From assembly GCF_003572205.1 (NCBI RefSeq), contig NZ_QXNY01000002.1, positions 806,001 through 870,000 of the forward strand: a DNA stretch of 64,000 nt, written 5' to 3'. The notes under the pieces were generated by a model that made no database searches, was not told the DNA's origin, and saw only the letters and a program-made list of their open reading frames with translations. The position numbers and the translations under genes are program-made. The DNA comes from Algihabitans albus (GTDB taxonomy: Bacteria; Pseudomonadota; Alphaproteobacteria; Kiloniellales; DSM-21159). Below, one piece after another: positions 28,870 to 37,945 of this stretch (positions within the stretch are counted from its first letter, which is position 1; each line of letters opens with the position of its first letter).

Positions 28870-29862
28870 CTACTCCGGATAGCAGCCGGCGACCCTGGCG
28901 CGCAGCCGCACGAGGGAGAGCACCGTGTCGATGGTGGGGGTCGGCACATCAACCAGTTCGCCCATCTCGCGCACCGAGGCGACGAGCGCGTCGATCTCCA
29001 TGGGCCGGCCGCGCTCCAGGTCCTGCAGCATGGAGGTCTTATGGGCGCCGACGGCCGCGCCGCCGGCGATCCTCCGGTCGACGTCGATGGGGAACTTGAC
29101 GCCCAGCTTCTCCGCGACGGCCTGGGCCTCCAGCATCATGTCGCGCGCCACCTCCCGCGTGCCGCCCCCGATGCCCTCGTCCTCGCAGAGCACATCCAGG
29201 GTGGCGCCGGTCAGGGCCGAGATGGGGTTGAAGGAGAGGTTACCCCAGAGCTTGACCCAGATCTCGTCGCGAATCTTCGGCCGCACCGGCGCCTTCAGGC
29301 CGGCGCTGCCGAGGGCCTTCGAGAGAGCCTGCGCGCGATCGCTCTTCTCGCCCGACGGCTCACCGAGAGAAAACCGATTGCCCTCGATATGCAAGATGGT
29401 GCCGGGCTCGGTGACCTCCGCCGCCGGATAGACGACGCAGCCGAGCACGCGCTGCGGGCCGATGCCCCGCCACTGCCGGTCGCCCGGGTCCACCGTCTGG
29501 AGACGGCGGTTCTCATAAGGACCGTCCAGTTTGTAGAAGTACCACCAGGGAACGCCGTTGACCCCCATCACCACCGTGGTCTCGGACCCCAGCAGAGGCC
29601 GAAAGCTGTCCACGACACCGGGAACCGAGTGTGCCTTCAGGGTGACGATCAGATAGTCCTGCGGACCGAGGTCGGCCGGGTTGTCCGAGGCGGTGACGGA
29701 GACCGTCGAGCGCTCTCCCTCCTCGACCAGGGTCAGGCCGCTGTCCCGCATGGCGGCCAGGTGCGGACCGCGCGCGACCAGGCTGACATCCGCACCCGCC
29801 TGCGCTAGCTTGGCCCCCATGTAACCGCCGATGGCCCCGGCGCCGAAGACGCAGATCTTCAT
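28870..29862 (-). CDS. Ketopantoate reductase family (PanE/ApbA-like) 2-oxoacid reductase
   Basis: The protein has 330 aa. Its N-terminal NADP-binding fold starts MKICVFGAGAIGGYMGAKLA. The family Lys (LKAHSVP) and the C-terminal helical domain, with KLWGNLSFNPISALTG and the late substrate-binding Glu in RPMEIDAL, are present. It overlaps the end of the CoA ligase by 4 nt and is the last gene of the tctCBA-ligase-reductase operon. That context argues for reduction of a catabolic 2-oxoacid rather than pantothenate synthesis (inference). Confidence 0.8.
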   Translation of the reverse strand: MKICVFGAGAIGGYMGAKLAQAGADVSLVARGPHLAAMRDSGLTLVEEGERSTVSVTASDNPADLGPQDYLIVTLKAHSVPGVVDSFRPLLGSETTVVMGVNGVPWWYFYKLDGPYENRRLQTVDPGDRQWRGIGPQRVLGCVVYPAAEVTEPGTILHIEGNRFSLGEPSGEKSDRAQALSKALGSAGLKAPVRPKIRDEIWVKLWGNLSFNPISALTGATLDVLCEDEGIGGGTREVARDMMLEAQAVAEKLGVKFPIDVDRRIAGGAAVGAHKTSMLQDLERGRPMEIDALVASVREMGELVDVPTPTIDTVLSLVRLRARVAGCYPE

Positions 29863-31400
29863 GAGGTCAGACCGAGCTTTTCGGCCAGGCCGATGCGCTG
29901 CAGCTTGCCGGTGGCCCCCTTGGGGATGTCCGGCAGAATCACCACCTTGCGCGGCACCTTGAAGTCGGCGAGCCGCTCGGAGGCGAAGTCGCGCAGCTGC
30001 CGTTCCTGGGCCTCCTGCCCTTCCCGCAGCACCACGGCCGCCGCCACCTCCTCGCCCAGCTTGGGATGGGGCATGGCGAAGGTGACGACCTGGGCCACGG
30101 CGGGGTGATCCATCAGCACCTCGTCGACCTCGAGCGGCGAGACCTTCTCGCCGCCCCGGTTGATGATTTCCTTCAGTCGTCCGGTGATACGCAGGTACCC
30201 CTCGGCATCGAACTGGCCCTGGTCGCCGGTCCGGAACCAGCGGCGCCCCTCGACCTCGAAGAAGGACTTTGCGTTGGCATCGGGATTGGCTTCGTAGCCC
30301 GGCGTCACGTTGGGGCCGGAGATCACGACCTCGCCGGTCTCCTGCGGCTCCAGCAGACGGTCCGCCGCCTCGTCGGCTGTCCGGACCAGCGGCCCGGCCT
30401 CGATGCCGACCGAACCGGCCTTCTGGGGTCGCGGCGGCAGCGGGTTGGAGGCCATCTGGTGCGCCGCCTCCGTCATGCCGTAGCTCTCGATCACCGGACA
30501 GCCGAAAGTTTCCTGCAGGGCCGTCATCACCTGCGGCGGCAAGGAGGCGGAGGAGGAGCGGATCAGCCGCAGGTCGGCCGTCTCAACGACCGCATTATTG
30601 CGCGCGGCACGCGCCAGAATGGCCTGATGCATGGTCGGCACCGCCGTGTACCAGCTGGGCTTGACGGTTTCGAACCAGCCGAAAACCTGCAGCGCGTTGA
30701 AGCCCGGGGAGCACCAGACCGAGGCTCCGGCGGACAGGGAGGAGAGCACCGCCGCGATCAGTCCGTGGATATGGAACAACGGCATGATGTTGAGGCAGCG
30801 ATCCGCCGGCGTCAGCGCCAGCGTCGCCCCGATGTGGTGAGCCGAGGCGGTCAGGTTCCGCTGCAGCAGCGGCACGATCTTCGGCCGCGAGGTCGTCCCC
30901 GAGGTGTGGAGCACCAGGCCAACATCGTCGGCTTCTGCCCAGCCGCCCGAGGCAGCCGTAGCGACGGAGCTCTCTCCCTCGGCCCGCAACTGGAACCAAC
31001 CGGCGGGTTTGTCGGGCGGGCTCGACAGCCTCAGCACCCGCACGCCCTGCCGGGCCGCCGCCGGCAGAGCCGGACCGTCGTAGTCCTCCGCCACCACCAG
31101 CGCCTTGGCATTCAGATCGCCGAGATAGAAGTCGTACTCCTCCTCCCGGTAGGCCGGATTGAGCGGCGCCGTCGTCGTACCGCAGGCCAGCGTGACAAAG
31201 GCGGCCGCCATCTCGGGGCCGTTCGGCAGCACGATCGCCAAGCGGTCGCCGCGGCCGATGCCCAGCTCGTTCACGCTGGCCAGCGTGGTCTCGATCAGGT
31301 CGCGCAGTTGGCCGAAGCTCAACCAGTCGCGCCCGGCGGCGCCGAGCGCGGGCGCTGCGGCCGGATGAGGCATGAGAAGATCTTTGACGGTATCGGACAT
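29859..31400 (-). CDS. Acyl-CoA synthetase of the AAE3 / oxalyl-CoA synthetase type
   Basis: The protein has 513 aa and belongs to the AMP-forming ligase (ANL) family. The P-loop LHTSGTTSRPKIVPL has the TSRPK form I recall from plant and methylotroph AAE3/oxalyl-CoA synthetases. MPLFHIHGL, ESYGMTEAAHQM, the hinge TGDQGQFDAEGYLRITGRLKEIINRGGEK and the catalytic Lys in PKGATGKLQR are all present. It probably activates a short dicarboxylate (oxalate or similar) to its CoA ester. It follows tctA by 40 nt and precedes the reductase with overlap, so the substrate is likely the one imported by TctCBA. The exact acid is not proven. Confidence 0.8.
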   Translation of the reverse strand: MSDTVKDLLMPHPAAAPALGAAGRDWLSFGQLRDLIETTLASVNELGIGRGDRLAIVLPNGPEMAAAFVTLACGTTTAPLNPAYREEEYDFYLGDLNAKALVVAEDYDGPALPAAARQGVRVLRLSSPPDKPAGWFQLRAEGESSVATAASGGWAEADDVGLVLHTSGTTSRPKIVPLLQRNLTASAHHIGATLALTPADRCLNIMPLFHIHGLIAAVLSSLSAGASVWCSPGFNALQVFGWFETVKPSWYTAVPTMHQAILARAARNNAVVETADLRLIRSSSASLPPQVMTALQETFGCPVIESYGMTEAAHQMASNPLPPRPQKAGSVGIEAGPLVRTADEAADRLLEPQETGEVVISGPNVTPGYEANPDANAKSFFEVEGRRWFRTGDQGQFDAEGYLRITGRLKEIINRGGEKVSPLEVDEVLMDHPAVAQVVTFAMPHPKLGEEVAAAVVLREGQEAQERQLRDFASERLADFKVPRKVVILPDIPKGATGKLQRIGLAEKLGLTS

Positions 31401-31440
31401 GCTTTCCCTTGAAAAAATTCGGTCGTGCCGGAAGGCGGAG

Positions 31441-32973
31441 TTACGCCGACGAGCCGCTGGACGCGGCGGCGCGCTTGAAAAGCGGAAGGTGGCGCAGCTT
31501 ACGGATCAAGGGCAAGAGGAACAACAGCAGCGCGATGGCGATGAAAGTTCCGGAAATCGGACGCTCGATAAAGGTGGTCACGTCGCCCTGGGCGGCGATC
31601 AGCGCCTGGCGTAGCGACTTCTCCATTAAAGGCCCCAGCACCAGGGCCAGAACCAGCGGCGCCAGGGGATAATCGAGCTTGCGCAGCACGTAGCCGGCGA
31701 TGCCGAAGGCGGCAATCAGCCAGACGTCGTGCATCTTCTGGTTGGGCGTGTAGCCGCCGACGATACAGAGCACCAGCACGAGGGCGCAGAGCACCGGCAG
31801 CGGCATGCGCAGCGACCAGACGAACAGAGGGATCAGCGCAAGATTGATGACCACGGCGAAGACGTTCGCCGTGTAGAGACTGGAGATCAGGCCCCAAACG
31901 AACTCCGGTTGCTCGATGAAGAGCATCGGGCCCGGCATCAGGCCCCACATCACCATACCGCCGAGCAGCAAGGCCGTCGTCGGCGAGCCGGGGATGCCCA
32001 AGGTCAGCATCGGGAGCAGCGAGCCGGTGCTGGCGGCGTTGTTGGCAGTCTCCGGCGCCACGACGCCCTCGACGGCGCCCTTGCCGAACTCTTCCGGTCT
32101 GCGCGAGGTGGATTTTGCGACCCCGTAGGCCATCAGCGAGGCCGGGGTCGCGCCGGCGGCCGGCAGCATGCCGACGAAGTAGCCGAGCAGCGAACCGCTG
32201 GCCATGGCCATCACCGACGACTTGAGCGCGCGAAAACCGGCGACAAGGTCCGAGAACCGGATATGCGCCGGCATGACCTGCGGCTTGTGGCGGGTCTGCT
32301 CGATGGTCCAGAGGATCTCGCCGACGCCGTAAAGGCCGATCGCCAGCACGAGAAAGGAGATCCCGCTGTAGAAGCCGGGCAGATCGCCGAAGATCAAGCG
32401 CGGCTGGCCGGAGATCAGATCGAGCCCGACGGTGCTGAGGACGAGACCGAGCACGATCATGATCACGGTCTTAAGCACGTCGTCGCCGCCGAGTGCCAGG
32501 AAGGTCGTGAAGGCGAGCAGGACGAGCGCGAACTCCTCGGCCGGTCCGAAGGCCAGCGCCACGTCGGCCAGGGGAGCGGCGAAGAGCGTGAAGAGGACGA
32601 CGGACACCGTCCCGCCGACGAAGGAGCCGACCGCGGCCGCGATCAGCGCAAGCCCCGCTTGGCCTTTCTGGGCCAGAGGCCGGCCGTCGAAGGTGGTGGC
32701 GACCGCCGTCGAAGCGCCCGGAATGCCCAGCAGGATCGAAGAGATGGCGCCACCGTACATGGCGCCGTAGTAGATTGCCGCGAGGAAGATGATGGCCGAG
32801 GCCGGCGGCACCAGGAAGGTGATCGGGAGCAGGATCGCGACGCCGTTGACCGAGCCCAGACCCGGCATCGCGCCGATGAACAGGCCGACCGTCACGCCGA
32901 GGATGAGAACGCCGAGGTTGAGCGGAAGAAGCGAAATCGCAAAGCCGTCGGCCAGGTGCTGCAGGACGTCCAT
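31441..32973 (-). CDS. tctA: TctA, large permease of a tripartite tricarboxylate transporter
   Basis: The protein has 510 aa and about 12 transmembrane helices. Family hallmarks include GAMPGLGSVNGVAILLP near the N-terminus, GIPGASTAVATTFDGRPLAQKGQ, and a second copy of the glycine-rich motif, LGIPGSPTTALLLGGMV. It couples uptake of a carboxylate captured by TctC to an ion gradient. It lies downstream of tctC and tctB on the same strand. Confidence 0.92.
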   Translation of the reverse strand: MDVLQHLADGFAISLLPLNLGVLILGVTVGLFIGAMPGLGSVNGVAILLPITFLVPPASAIIFLAAIYYGAMYGGAISSILLGIPGASTAVATTFDGRPLAQKGQAGLALIAAAVGSFVGGTVSVVLFTLFAAPLADVALAFGPAEEFALVLLAFTTFLALGGDDVLKTVIMIVLGLVLSTVGLDLISGQPRLIFGDLPGFYSGISFLVLAIGLYGVGEILWTIEQTRHKPQVMPAHIRFSDLVAGFRALKSSVMAMASGSLLGYFVGMLPAAGATPASLMAYGVAKSTSRRPEEFGKGAVEGVVAPETANNAASTGSLLPMLTLGIPGSPTTALLLGGMVMWGLMPGPMLFIEQPEFVWGLISSLYTANVFAVVINLALIPLFVWSLRMPLPVLCALVLVLCIVGGYTPNQKMHDVWLIAAFGIAGYVLRKLDYPLAPLVLALVLGPLMEKSLRQALIAAQGDVTTFIERPISGTFIAIALLLFLLPLIRKLRHLPLFKRAAASSGSSA

Positions 32974-33070
32974 GGCGAACTCCTCGGGTGGTCCCAGCCA
33001 AGGAAACCGGCAGGGCCGGACGGATCACGATCCGCGGCGGCTTAATCCCTGCGGCGGATCCGGCCGCGCG

Positions 33071-33568
33071 TCAGAACAGAAGGGTGTAGAGCGGTATGAA
33101 CAGCGGTTCGGTGATGCCCTTGGGCAGCAGGATCTTGAGCGCGACCTCGAAAAAGAAAAACACGACCACCGGGGTCACCAGCGCCAGCGTGGCGGTCAGG
33201 CGCCAGCCCCTATTGCCCATGACCCTCAGGTAGAAGAGCAGAAACAGCGGGATGGCGACGTAGGCTCCCACCACGTGGATCAGCGCGATCGTCGCCACGA
33301 GGGACAGGCCGACGAACAGGAGGTCGCGCAGCGCCGCCCGGGTGACAAAGGGGCGGCTGCTGCCCCTGTCGGCCAGCAGCCCGGCGAACTGACGCAGGAA
33401 GACACCGCCAACCGCAGCCAGCATGATCAGCGAAAGCCAGAAGGGAAAGGCACCGCCACCGGGTCCGGCGCCCGGCTCCCAACCGATCGGCAGAGCGGTG
33501 GCATGGAGCATGAAGTAGCCGGACAGGCCCATCAGCAGGGCCGCGACCATCAATTCGGCAACGCGCAT
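33071..33568 (-). CDS. tctB: TctB, small permease of the tripartite tricarboxylate transporter
   Basis: The protein has 165 aa and four predicted transmembrane helices. It has the family N-terminus (VAELMVAALLMGLSGYFMLHA), the PIGWEPGAGPGGGAFPFWL loop and a VVFFFFEVALKILLPKG end. It is the small membrane subunit that partners TctA. It lies 97 nt before tctA and 186 nt after tctC. Confidence 0.88.
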   Translation of the reverse strand: MRVAELMVAALLMGLSGYFMLHATALPIGWEPGAGPGGGAFPFWLSLIMLAAVGGVFLRQFAGLLADRGSSRPFVTRAALRDLLFVGLSLVATIALIHVVGAYVAIPLFLLFYLRVMGNRGWRLTATLALVTPVVVFFFFEVALKILLPKGITEPLFIPLYTLLF

Positions 33569-33754
33569 CGCCTCGACTCCTCTGGATCAGGTCGCCTGTC
33601 GATCGAGTCTTCCGGGCCGGTTCTTATCGAAGGACAAAGAGGCGAGGAGGACAAAGAGGCAGCCGAGCGGCACCGGACGGGCCAGCGTTCCGGCTTGCCG
33701 TTTCCGACAGTCCTCTCGGCCGTCCTTGAGCGAAAGCACCTCACGGCGAAGCGA

Positions 33755-34738
33755 CTAGGACCCGCTCTCGTCCATCTCCGACAGCAGCTTTTCGTGCAGG
33801 TCGCGTTCCGTCAGCAGATAGGCCTGCAGCTCTTCCCCGGTCAGCAGGTCGGTCACCAGCGCCTGCTCGGCGGCGTAGCTCTGCCATTCCTCGGTCTTGC
33901 TGAGGTCGATCAGGAGCCGAACGTAGAAATCCTGCGCCGCGGCCGGCATGTCCGGCGGACCGACGAAGCTGCGCTGCATGGTGTAGACGAGGTCATGGCC
34001 AAGTTCACGCATGGTCGGCACGTCGGAGAAGACCTGAATGCGGTCTTCCGTAAAGGTCGCGATCGGCCGACTCTTGCCCGCCTTCCAGAAGGCCATCTGT
34101 TCGGAGGGATTGTTGACCGTGGAATCGACATGCCCACCGACCAGATTCTTGGCGACCGTGCCGCCGCCCGCGAAGGGCACATAGGTCATCTCGACCCCGA
34201 ACTCCTTCTCCAGCATCGCCGTGACCAGGGAGTCCTCCTGCCCCGTTCCGGTTCCGCCCATCTTCCAGGCACCGCCCGCGGCCTTCACCGCCGCGACGTA
34301 ATCCTCGAGCGTCTCGATGTCGCTGTCGGCACTGACCCAGAGCACGAAGGTGTCGACCGCCATGCGCGCCAGCGGCGTGAACTCGGCGATATCCACGCCG
34401 ATATCGGTCCGCAGGGGCGTGGTGTAGTAGCTGTTCAGCGTCGCCATCACCTTGTGAGGGTCGCCGGCATTGTCCTGCAGGTAGCGCAGCGCCTCGGCCC
34501 CGGAGCCGCCGCCCTTGTTGATCGGCAGCACCGGCATCGGCGAGAGGTCGTTCTTCTGAATGATCGATTGAAACAGCCGGGCCAAGCGGTCGGCGCCACC
34601 GCCCTGTCCCGCCATGATCACCATTTCGAACGGCTTGTTCGGCTCCCAGTCGTCCGCCTTGGCGGCATCCGTGCCGAGGGTCGACGCCAGTGTCAGGCTT
34701 GCCAGAGCGGCAAAAGCTACAAAAGGTTTCCCGTGCAT
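33755..34738 (-). CDS. tctC: TctC, periplasmic substrate-binding protein of the Tct transporter
   Basis: The protein has 327 aa and a signal peptide (FAALASLTLASTLG, cleavage near AAKADD). It is a TctC/Bug-family binding protein. The first-domain motif AGQGGGADRLARLFQ and the second carboxylate-binding loop GGTGTGQEDSLV are present, with YVPFAGGGTVAKNLVGGHVD later. Bug proteins bind carboxylates such as tricarballylate, citrate, terephthalate or oxalate-like acids. It is the first gene of tctCBA-ligase-reductase. Confidence 0.9.
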   Translation of the reverse strand: MHGKPFVAFAALASLTLASTLGTDAAKADDWEPNKPFEMVIMAGQGGGADRLARLFQSIIQKNDLSPMPVLPINKGGGSGAEALRYLQDNAGDPHKVMATLNSYYTTPLRTDIGVDIAEFTPLARMAVDTFVLWVSADSDIETLEDYVAAVKAAGGAWKMGGTGTGQEDSLVTAMLEKEFGVEMTYVPFAGGGTVAKNLVGGHVDSTVNNPSEQMAFWKAGKSRPIATFTEDRIQVFSDVPTMRELGHDLVYTMQRSFVGPPDMPAAAQDFYVRLLIDLSKTEEWQSYAAEQALVTDLLTGEELQAYLLTERDLHEKLLSEMDESGS

Positions 34739-34764
34739 CGATTAAGTCTCCCAGTTCGACTGCG

Positions 34765-34785
34765 GATGACAGACAATCTGTCATC
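34765..34785. promoter_or_regulatory. Perfect inverted repeat in the tctC leader
   Basis: GATGACAGA (34765-34773) and TCTGTCATC (34777-34785) form a 9-bp perfect inverted repeat with a 3-nt spacer, 27 nt upstream of the tctC start. It may be an operator, for example of GntR type, or an RNA hairpin in the leader. The rest of the 283-nt gap between tctC and sgaA is AT-rich and holds no gene I can support. Confidence 0.45.
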
Positions 34786-35021
34786 TCATTTTATTTTCAG
34801 TCTTTTACAGGATTTTTTTCGAGCGATACTACGGCCTCCGAAATCACTCTCGCCGTGGTTTTTGACCGACGTCGAATAAACCCTGAATTGATACTTACTG
34901 TAGCGCAAATTCCCTCCCTGCGAGATCTTCAAGCACCGGCGAAGCTGTGACCTTTCGGAGTACGGGCGGTCACTTCGGTGGCCTGGGGGATGGCCTGGGG
35001 AAAGCTTGGCAGTCGTGACGA

Positions 35022-36248
35022 CTACTCGGCTGCCACCGCCTGTGCCTGCGGCAGGATCGACTGGCGATACCAACTCTGAGCCGCGGCAACGCCGGCGCCC
35101 GGTTCGATTTCGGCGCCCGCGTCGCAGAGGGCCATCTCGGCGCTGGCCAGCGCCGCGAGACAGCTGACCTCGTTGAGATCCCCCAGATGCCCGATGCGGA
35201 AGACCTTGCCGGCCAATTGCGATAGTCCCGATCCGAAGGAGGTGCGGTAGCGCTCGTAGCCGATCCGGATCACCTCCCGCGCGTCGATCGCTTCCGGCAC
35301 CCGGATCGCGCTGACGGTGTCGGAGTAGAGATCCGGTTTCCGCGCGCAGAGATCGAGTCCCCAGGCAAAAACGCCGCGGCGCACGCCCTCGGCCAGGCGC
35401 CTGTGCCGCGCGAAGACGTTGTCCAGGCCTTCGGCGAACAGCAGGTCCAGCGCCGCGCGCAGGCCATGGAACATCTGGGTCGGTGGCGTGTAGGGGAAGA
35501 AGCCGTCCGCGTTCATCCGCGCCATATCGTCGAAATCGAAATAACAGCGGCTCAGACCGGCCGTTTTCCTGGCGCGCAACGCCTTCTCGCTGACACCGAC
35601 GAAACTCAGACCGGCCGGCATCAGAAAGCCTTTCTGCGAGCCGGCAATGGCCAGATCGACGCCCCAGTCGTCCATCCGGAAGTCGATCGAGGCGATCGAG
35701 CTGACACCGTCAGCGAAGAGCAAGGCCTCATGCCCGCAAGCGTCGAGCGCCGCGCGCACGCCGGCCAGGTCCGAGGTGACGCCGGTGGCGGTCTCGTTGT
35801 GGGTCACGAAGACAGCCTTGATCCGGCCCTCGCGGTCGGCCGTCAGCCGCTCCGCATAGGTGTCGACAGGCACACCCGCCCCCCACGGCAGATCGATACA
35901 CTCGACCTCCAGGCCCAGGCGCTCGGCCATGTCGACCCAGAGATGGGAGAACTGCCCGAAGCGCGACATCAGAACCCGGTCGCCGGGGCTCAGCGTGTTG
36001 GTGATGCCGGCCTCCCAGGCTCCGGTCCCGGACGAGGGAAACATGAAGACGCGGCCGCGGGAGGTTTTGAAAACCTTCGCCAGATCCGCAAAGAGCGGCA
36101 GGGTCAAAGCGCCGAAATCGGCGGCGCGCATGTCCTGCATTGGCACGTTCATGGCACGGCGCACGGGCTCGGGAACGTTCGTCGGGCCGGGAATGAAAAG
36201 ATGCGTCATGCCGGATTTGACGACAGCGGTCGCGACGGTGTCGGTCAT
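35022..36248 (-). CDS. sgaA: Serine-glyoxylate (alanine-glyoxylate type) aminotransferase
   Basis: The protein has 408 aa and is a class V PLP-dependent aminotransferase. The opening is HLFIPGPTNVPEPVRRAM. SSGTGAWEAGITN binds the PLP phosphate, ADGVSSIASIDF carries the PLP-binding Asp, and the Schiff-base Lys is in AGSQKGFLMP. GYERYRTSFGSGL and FRIGHLGD close the active site. These are typical of the serine-glyoxylate enzyme of the serine cycle and photorespiration-like routes. It makes glycine and hydroxypyruvate from glyoxylate and serine. It sits just upstream of the tct operon and divergent from a RamB/ScfR-type regulator. Confidence 0.9.
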   Translation of the reverse strand: MTDTVATAVVKSGMTHLFIPGPTNVPEPVRRAMNVPMQDMRAADFGALTLPLFADLAKVFKTSRGRVFMFPSSGTGAWEAGITNTLSPGDRVLMSRFGQFSHLWVDMAERLGLEVECIDLPWGAGVPVDTYAERLTADREGRIKAVFVTHNETATGVTSDLAGVRAALDACGHEALLFADGVSSIASIDFRMDDWGVDLAIAGSQKGFLMPAGLSFVGVSEKALRARKTAGLSRCYFDFDDMARMNADGFFPYTPPTQMFHGLRAALDLLFAEGLDNVFARHRRLAEGVRRGVFAWGLDLCARKPDLYSDTVSAIRVPEAIDAREVIRIGYERYRTSFGSGLSQLAGKVFRIGHLGDLNEVSCLAALASAEMALCDAGAEIEPGAGVAAAQSWYRQSILPQAQAVAAE

Positions 36249-36408
36249 CGGGCGGGTCCTCTCCCCTTGGATCTGCTTCTTTTGGGGAGGTTCGAGCTGC
36301 CAGCCTCGCGCGACCTCCGGTCTAGAAGAAAACTGGCGGAGAACCCTCTGACCGCGAAGAATATTCGAGTAATCGTGATAGCTGTGTTATTAACAAAGCT
36401 CTGTTTAG

Positions 36409-36424
36409 TGAATTTGTAAATTCA
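36409..36424. promoter_or_regulatory. Candidate operator between sgaA and the ScfR/RamB-type regulator
   Basis: TGAATTT-GT-AAATTCA is a perfect 7-bp inverted repeat with a 2-nt spacer. It ends 30 nt before the regulator ATG, inside the AT-rich 206-nt divergent gap. It could allow autoregulation and control of sgaA. The regulator of this site is inferred only from position. Confidence 0.45.
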
Positions 36425-36454
36425 ATCCAAGGACGCCGGATCCAGAGGTCAGCC

Positions 36455-37873
36455 ATGCCGCAACGCAAGACCTTCGTCGGACCGCGCCTGCGCCAGCTCC
36501 GCCGCGACCGCAAGCAGTCGCAAGCCGAGATGGCCCGACAACTGGGCCTCAGTCCGGCCTATGTGAACTTGCTGGAGAACAATCAGCGCAGCCTTTCGGT
36601 GCAGGTGCTGTTGCGGCTGTCCGAGGCCTATGGCGTCGACTGGCGCGACCTGGTGCAGGACGATACCGCCACCGCGCTCGCGGACCTGCGCAACGCCTTG
36701 CAGGACCCCCTGTTCGGAGGCGACGTGCCGGACCTGCAGGAACTGCGGGCCGCGCTCGACCACTCGCCGAAATTCGCCGAGAGATTCCTGGATCTGCACA
36801 AGAGCTATCGGAACCTGGGGGACCGGCTGCTGTCGCTCGGCGGCGGCGGCGCCAGCGATGCCGAACGGATTGCGGCGGCCAGCCCAGAGACCGTCGTTCA
36901 CGACCTTTTCCGCAAGCATCGCAACCACTTCGATCCGCTCGAGCAGGCGGCGGCCGACTTCCGGCACGGGGAGCCGATCGATGCCGACGAGATGTACAGC
37001 TATCTGAAACTAAGGCTGAAGCGCGACCTGGGCATCCAGGTCAGCAGCGTCCCGGTCGGCGCCCTGCCCCGGACCCTGCGCTACTACGACGAAACGCTGG
37101 GCGAGATCCTCTTGTCCGAGGGACTCGATCATCAGAACAGAGTTTTCCAGCTCACTCACGTGGCCGGCCTGCTGAAGTACCGCGCGACAATCGATGCCAT
37201 CATCGAAGCGGCCGCGATCGTCGGCGCGCGGGCTCAAGCGCGCTGCCGTGTCGAATTGGCCAATTACTTCGCCGCCGCCGTTCTGATGCCCTACGCGCAG
37301 GTGCTGAGCGAGGCGCAGGACTGCCGCTACGACCTGGATCGCGTCGCCCTGCGCTTCGGCGTCTCCTTCGAGCAGGCTTGCCACCGGGTGACGACGCTCC
37401 AGCGCGAAGGCGCGCTCGGCGTACCCTTCTTCTTCCTGCGCATCGACAAAGCCGGCAACGTCACCAAACGCTTCAACGCCACCACTTTTCACTTGGCCGA
37501 GTACGGCGGCGCCTGCCCGCGTTGGGACATCCACTTCAGCTTTCGGACCCCCGGGCGCATCCTGCCGCAATTCGTCGAGATGCCGGACGGCAGCCGCTAC
37601 TTTACCATCAACCGCACGGTCGACCGTCCCAGCCTCGGCTACACCACGCAGGACCAGCGGTTGGCCGTAACTCTGGGCTGCGCCATCGAGCACGCGGGAC
37701 AGCTGATCTACTCGAGCAGCTTCGACCTCGACGACCCCGATCTCTTCACGCCCATCGGCATCAACTGCCGGCTCTGCCCCCGGCAAAACTGCGCCCAGCG
37801 CGCGCACCAGCCGCTGCATCTCGACCTGCCCATCGACGAACGCCGCCGAGGTCAGACGCGCTTCGAAAGCTAG
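36455..37873 (+). CDS. ScfR/RamB-type transcriptional regulator (XRE HTH + ImmA-like + DUF2083)
   Basis: The protein has 472 aa. An N-terminal XRE helix-turn-helix occupies about residues 10-65 (GPRLRQLRRDRKQSQAEMA, then LSPAYVNLLENNQRSL). A central IrrE/ImmA-like domain has RVELANYFAAAVLMPY but no HExxH metal motif. A C-terminal DUF2083 domain has a cysteine-rich end CRLCPRQNCAQRAHQP. RamB of Corynebacterium controls acetate and glyoxylate-cycle genes, and relatives respond to short-chain acyl-CoA. The divergent sgaA and nearby CoA ligase suggest that this one controls glyoxylate/C2 metabolism (inference). Confidence 0.86.
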   Translation: MPQRKTFVGPRLRQLRRDRKQSQAEMARQLGLSPAYVNLLENNQRSLSVQVLLRLSEAYGVDWRDLVQDDTATALADLRNALQDPLFGGDVPDLQELRAALDHSPKFAERFLDLHKSYRNLGDRLLSLGGGGASDAERIAAASPETVVHDLFRKHRNHFDPLEQAAADFRHGEPIDADEMYSYLKLRLKRDLGIQVSSVPVGALPRTLRYYDETLGEILLSEGLDHQNRVFQLTHVAGLLKYRATIDAIIEAAAIVGARAQARCRVELANYFAAAVLMPYAQVLSEAQDCRYDLDRVALRFGVSFEQACHRVTTLQREGALGVPFFFLRIDKAGNVTKRFNATTFHLAEYGGACPRWDIHFSFRTPGRILPQFVEMPDGSRYFTINRTVDRPSLGYTTQDQRLAVTLGCAIEHAGQLIYSSSFDLDDPDLFTPIGINCRLCPRQNCAQRAHQPLHLDLPIDERRRGQTRFES

Positions 37874-37930
37874 CTGTAAGTCGCCGGAGCGAAGATTCCG
37901 CCGCTCCAGGCTTGACGATTATCCAATGAA

Positions 37931-37942
37931 GTGCATATGCAC
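37931..37942. promoter_or_regulatory. Candidate MarR operator overlapping the marR start region
   Basis: GTGCATATGCAC is a perfect 12-bp palindrome. It ends 3 nt before the ATG at 37946 and itself contains an in-frame GTG and ATG. MarR proteins bind palindromes of this kind, often over their own promoter or start. Confidence 0.45.
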
Positions 37943-37945
37943 GTC

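Noticed and set aside
36455-37873. Active ImmA/IrrE-type metalloprotease in the XRE regulator
   Set aside because: The HExxH zinc motif is absent; only the ELANYFAAAVLMP framework remains, as in RamB/ScfR-type regulators.
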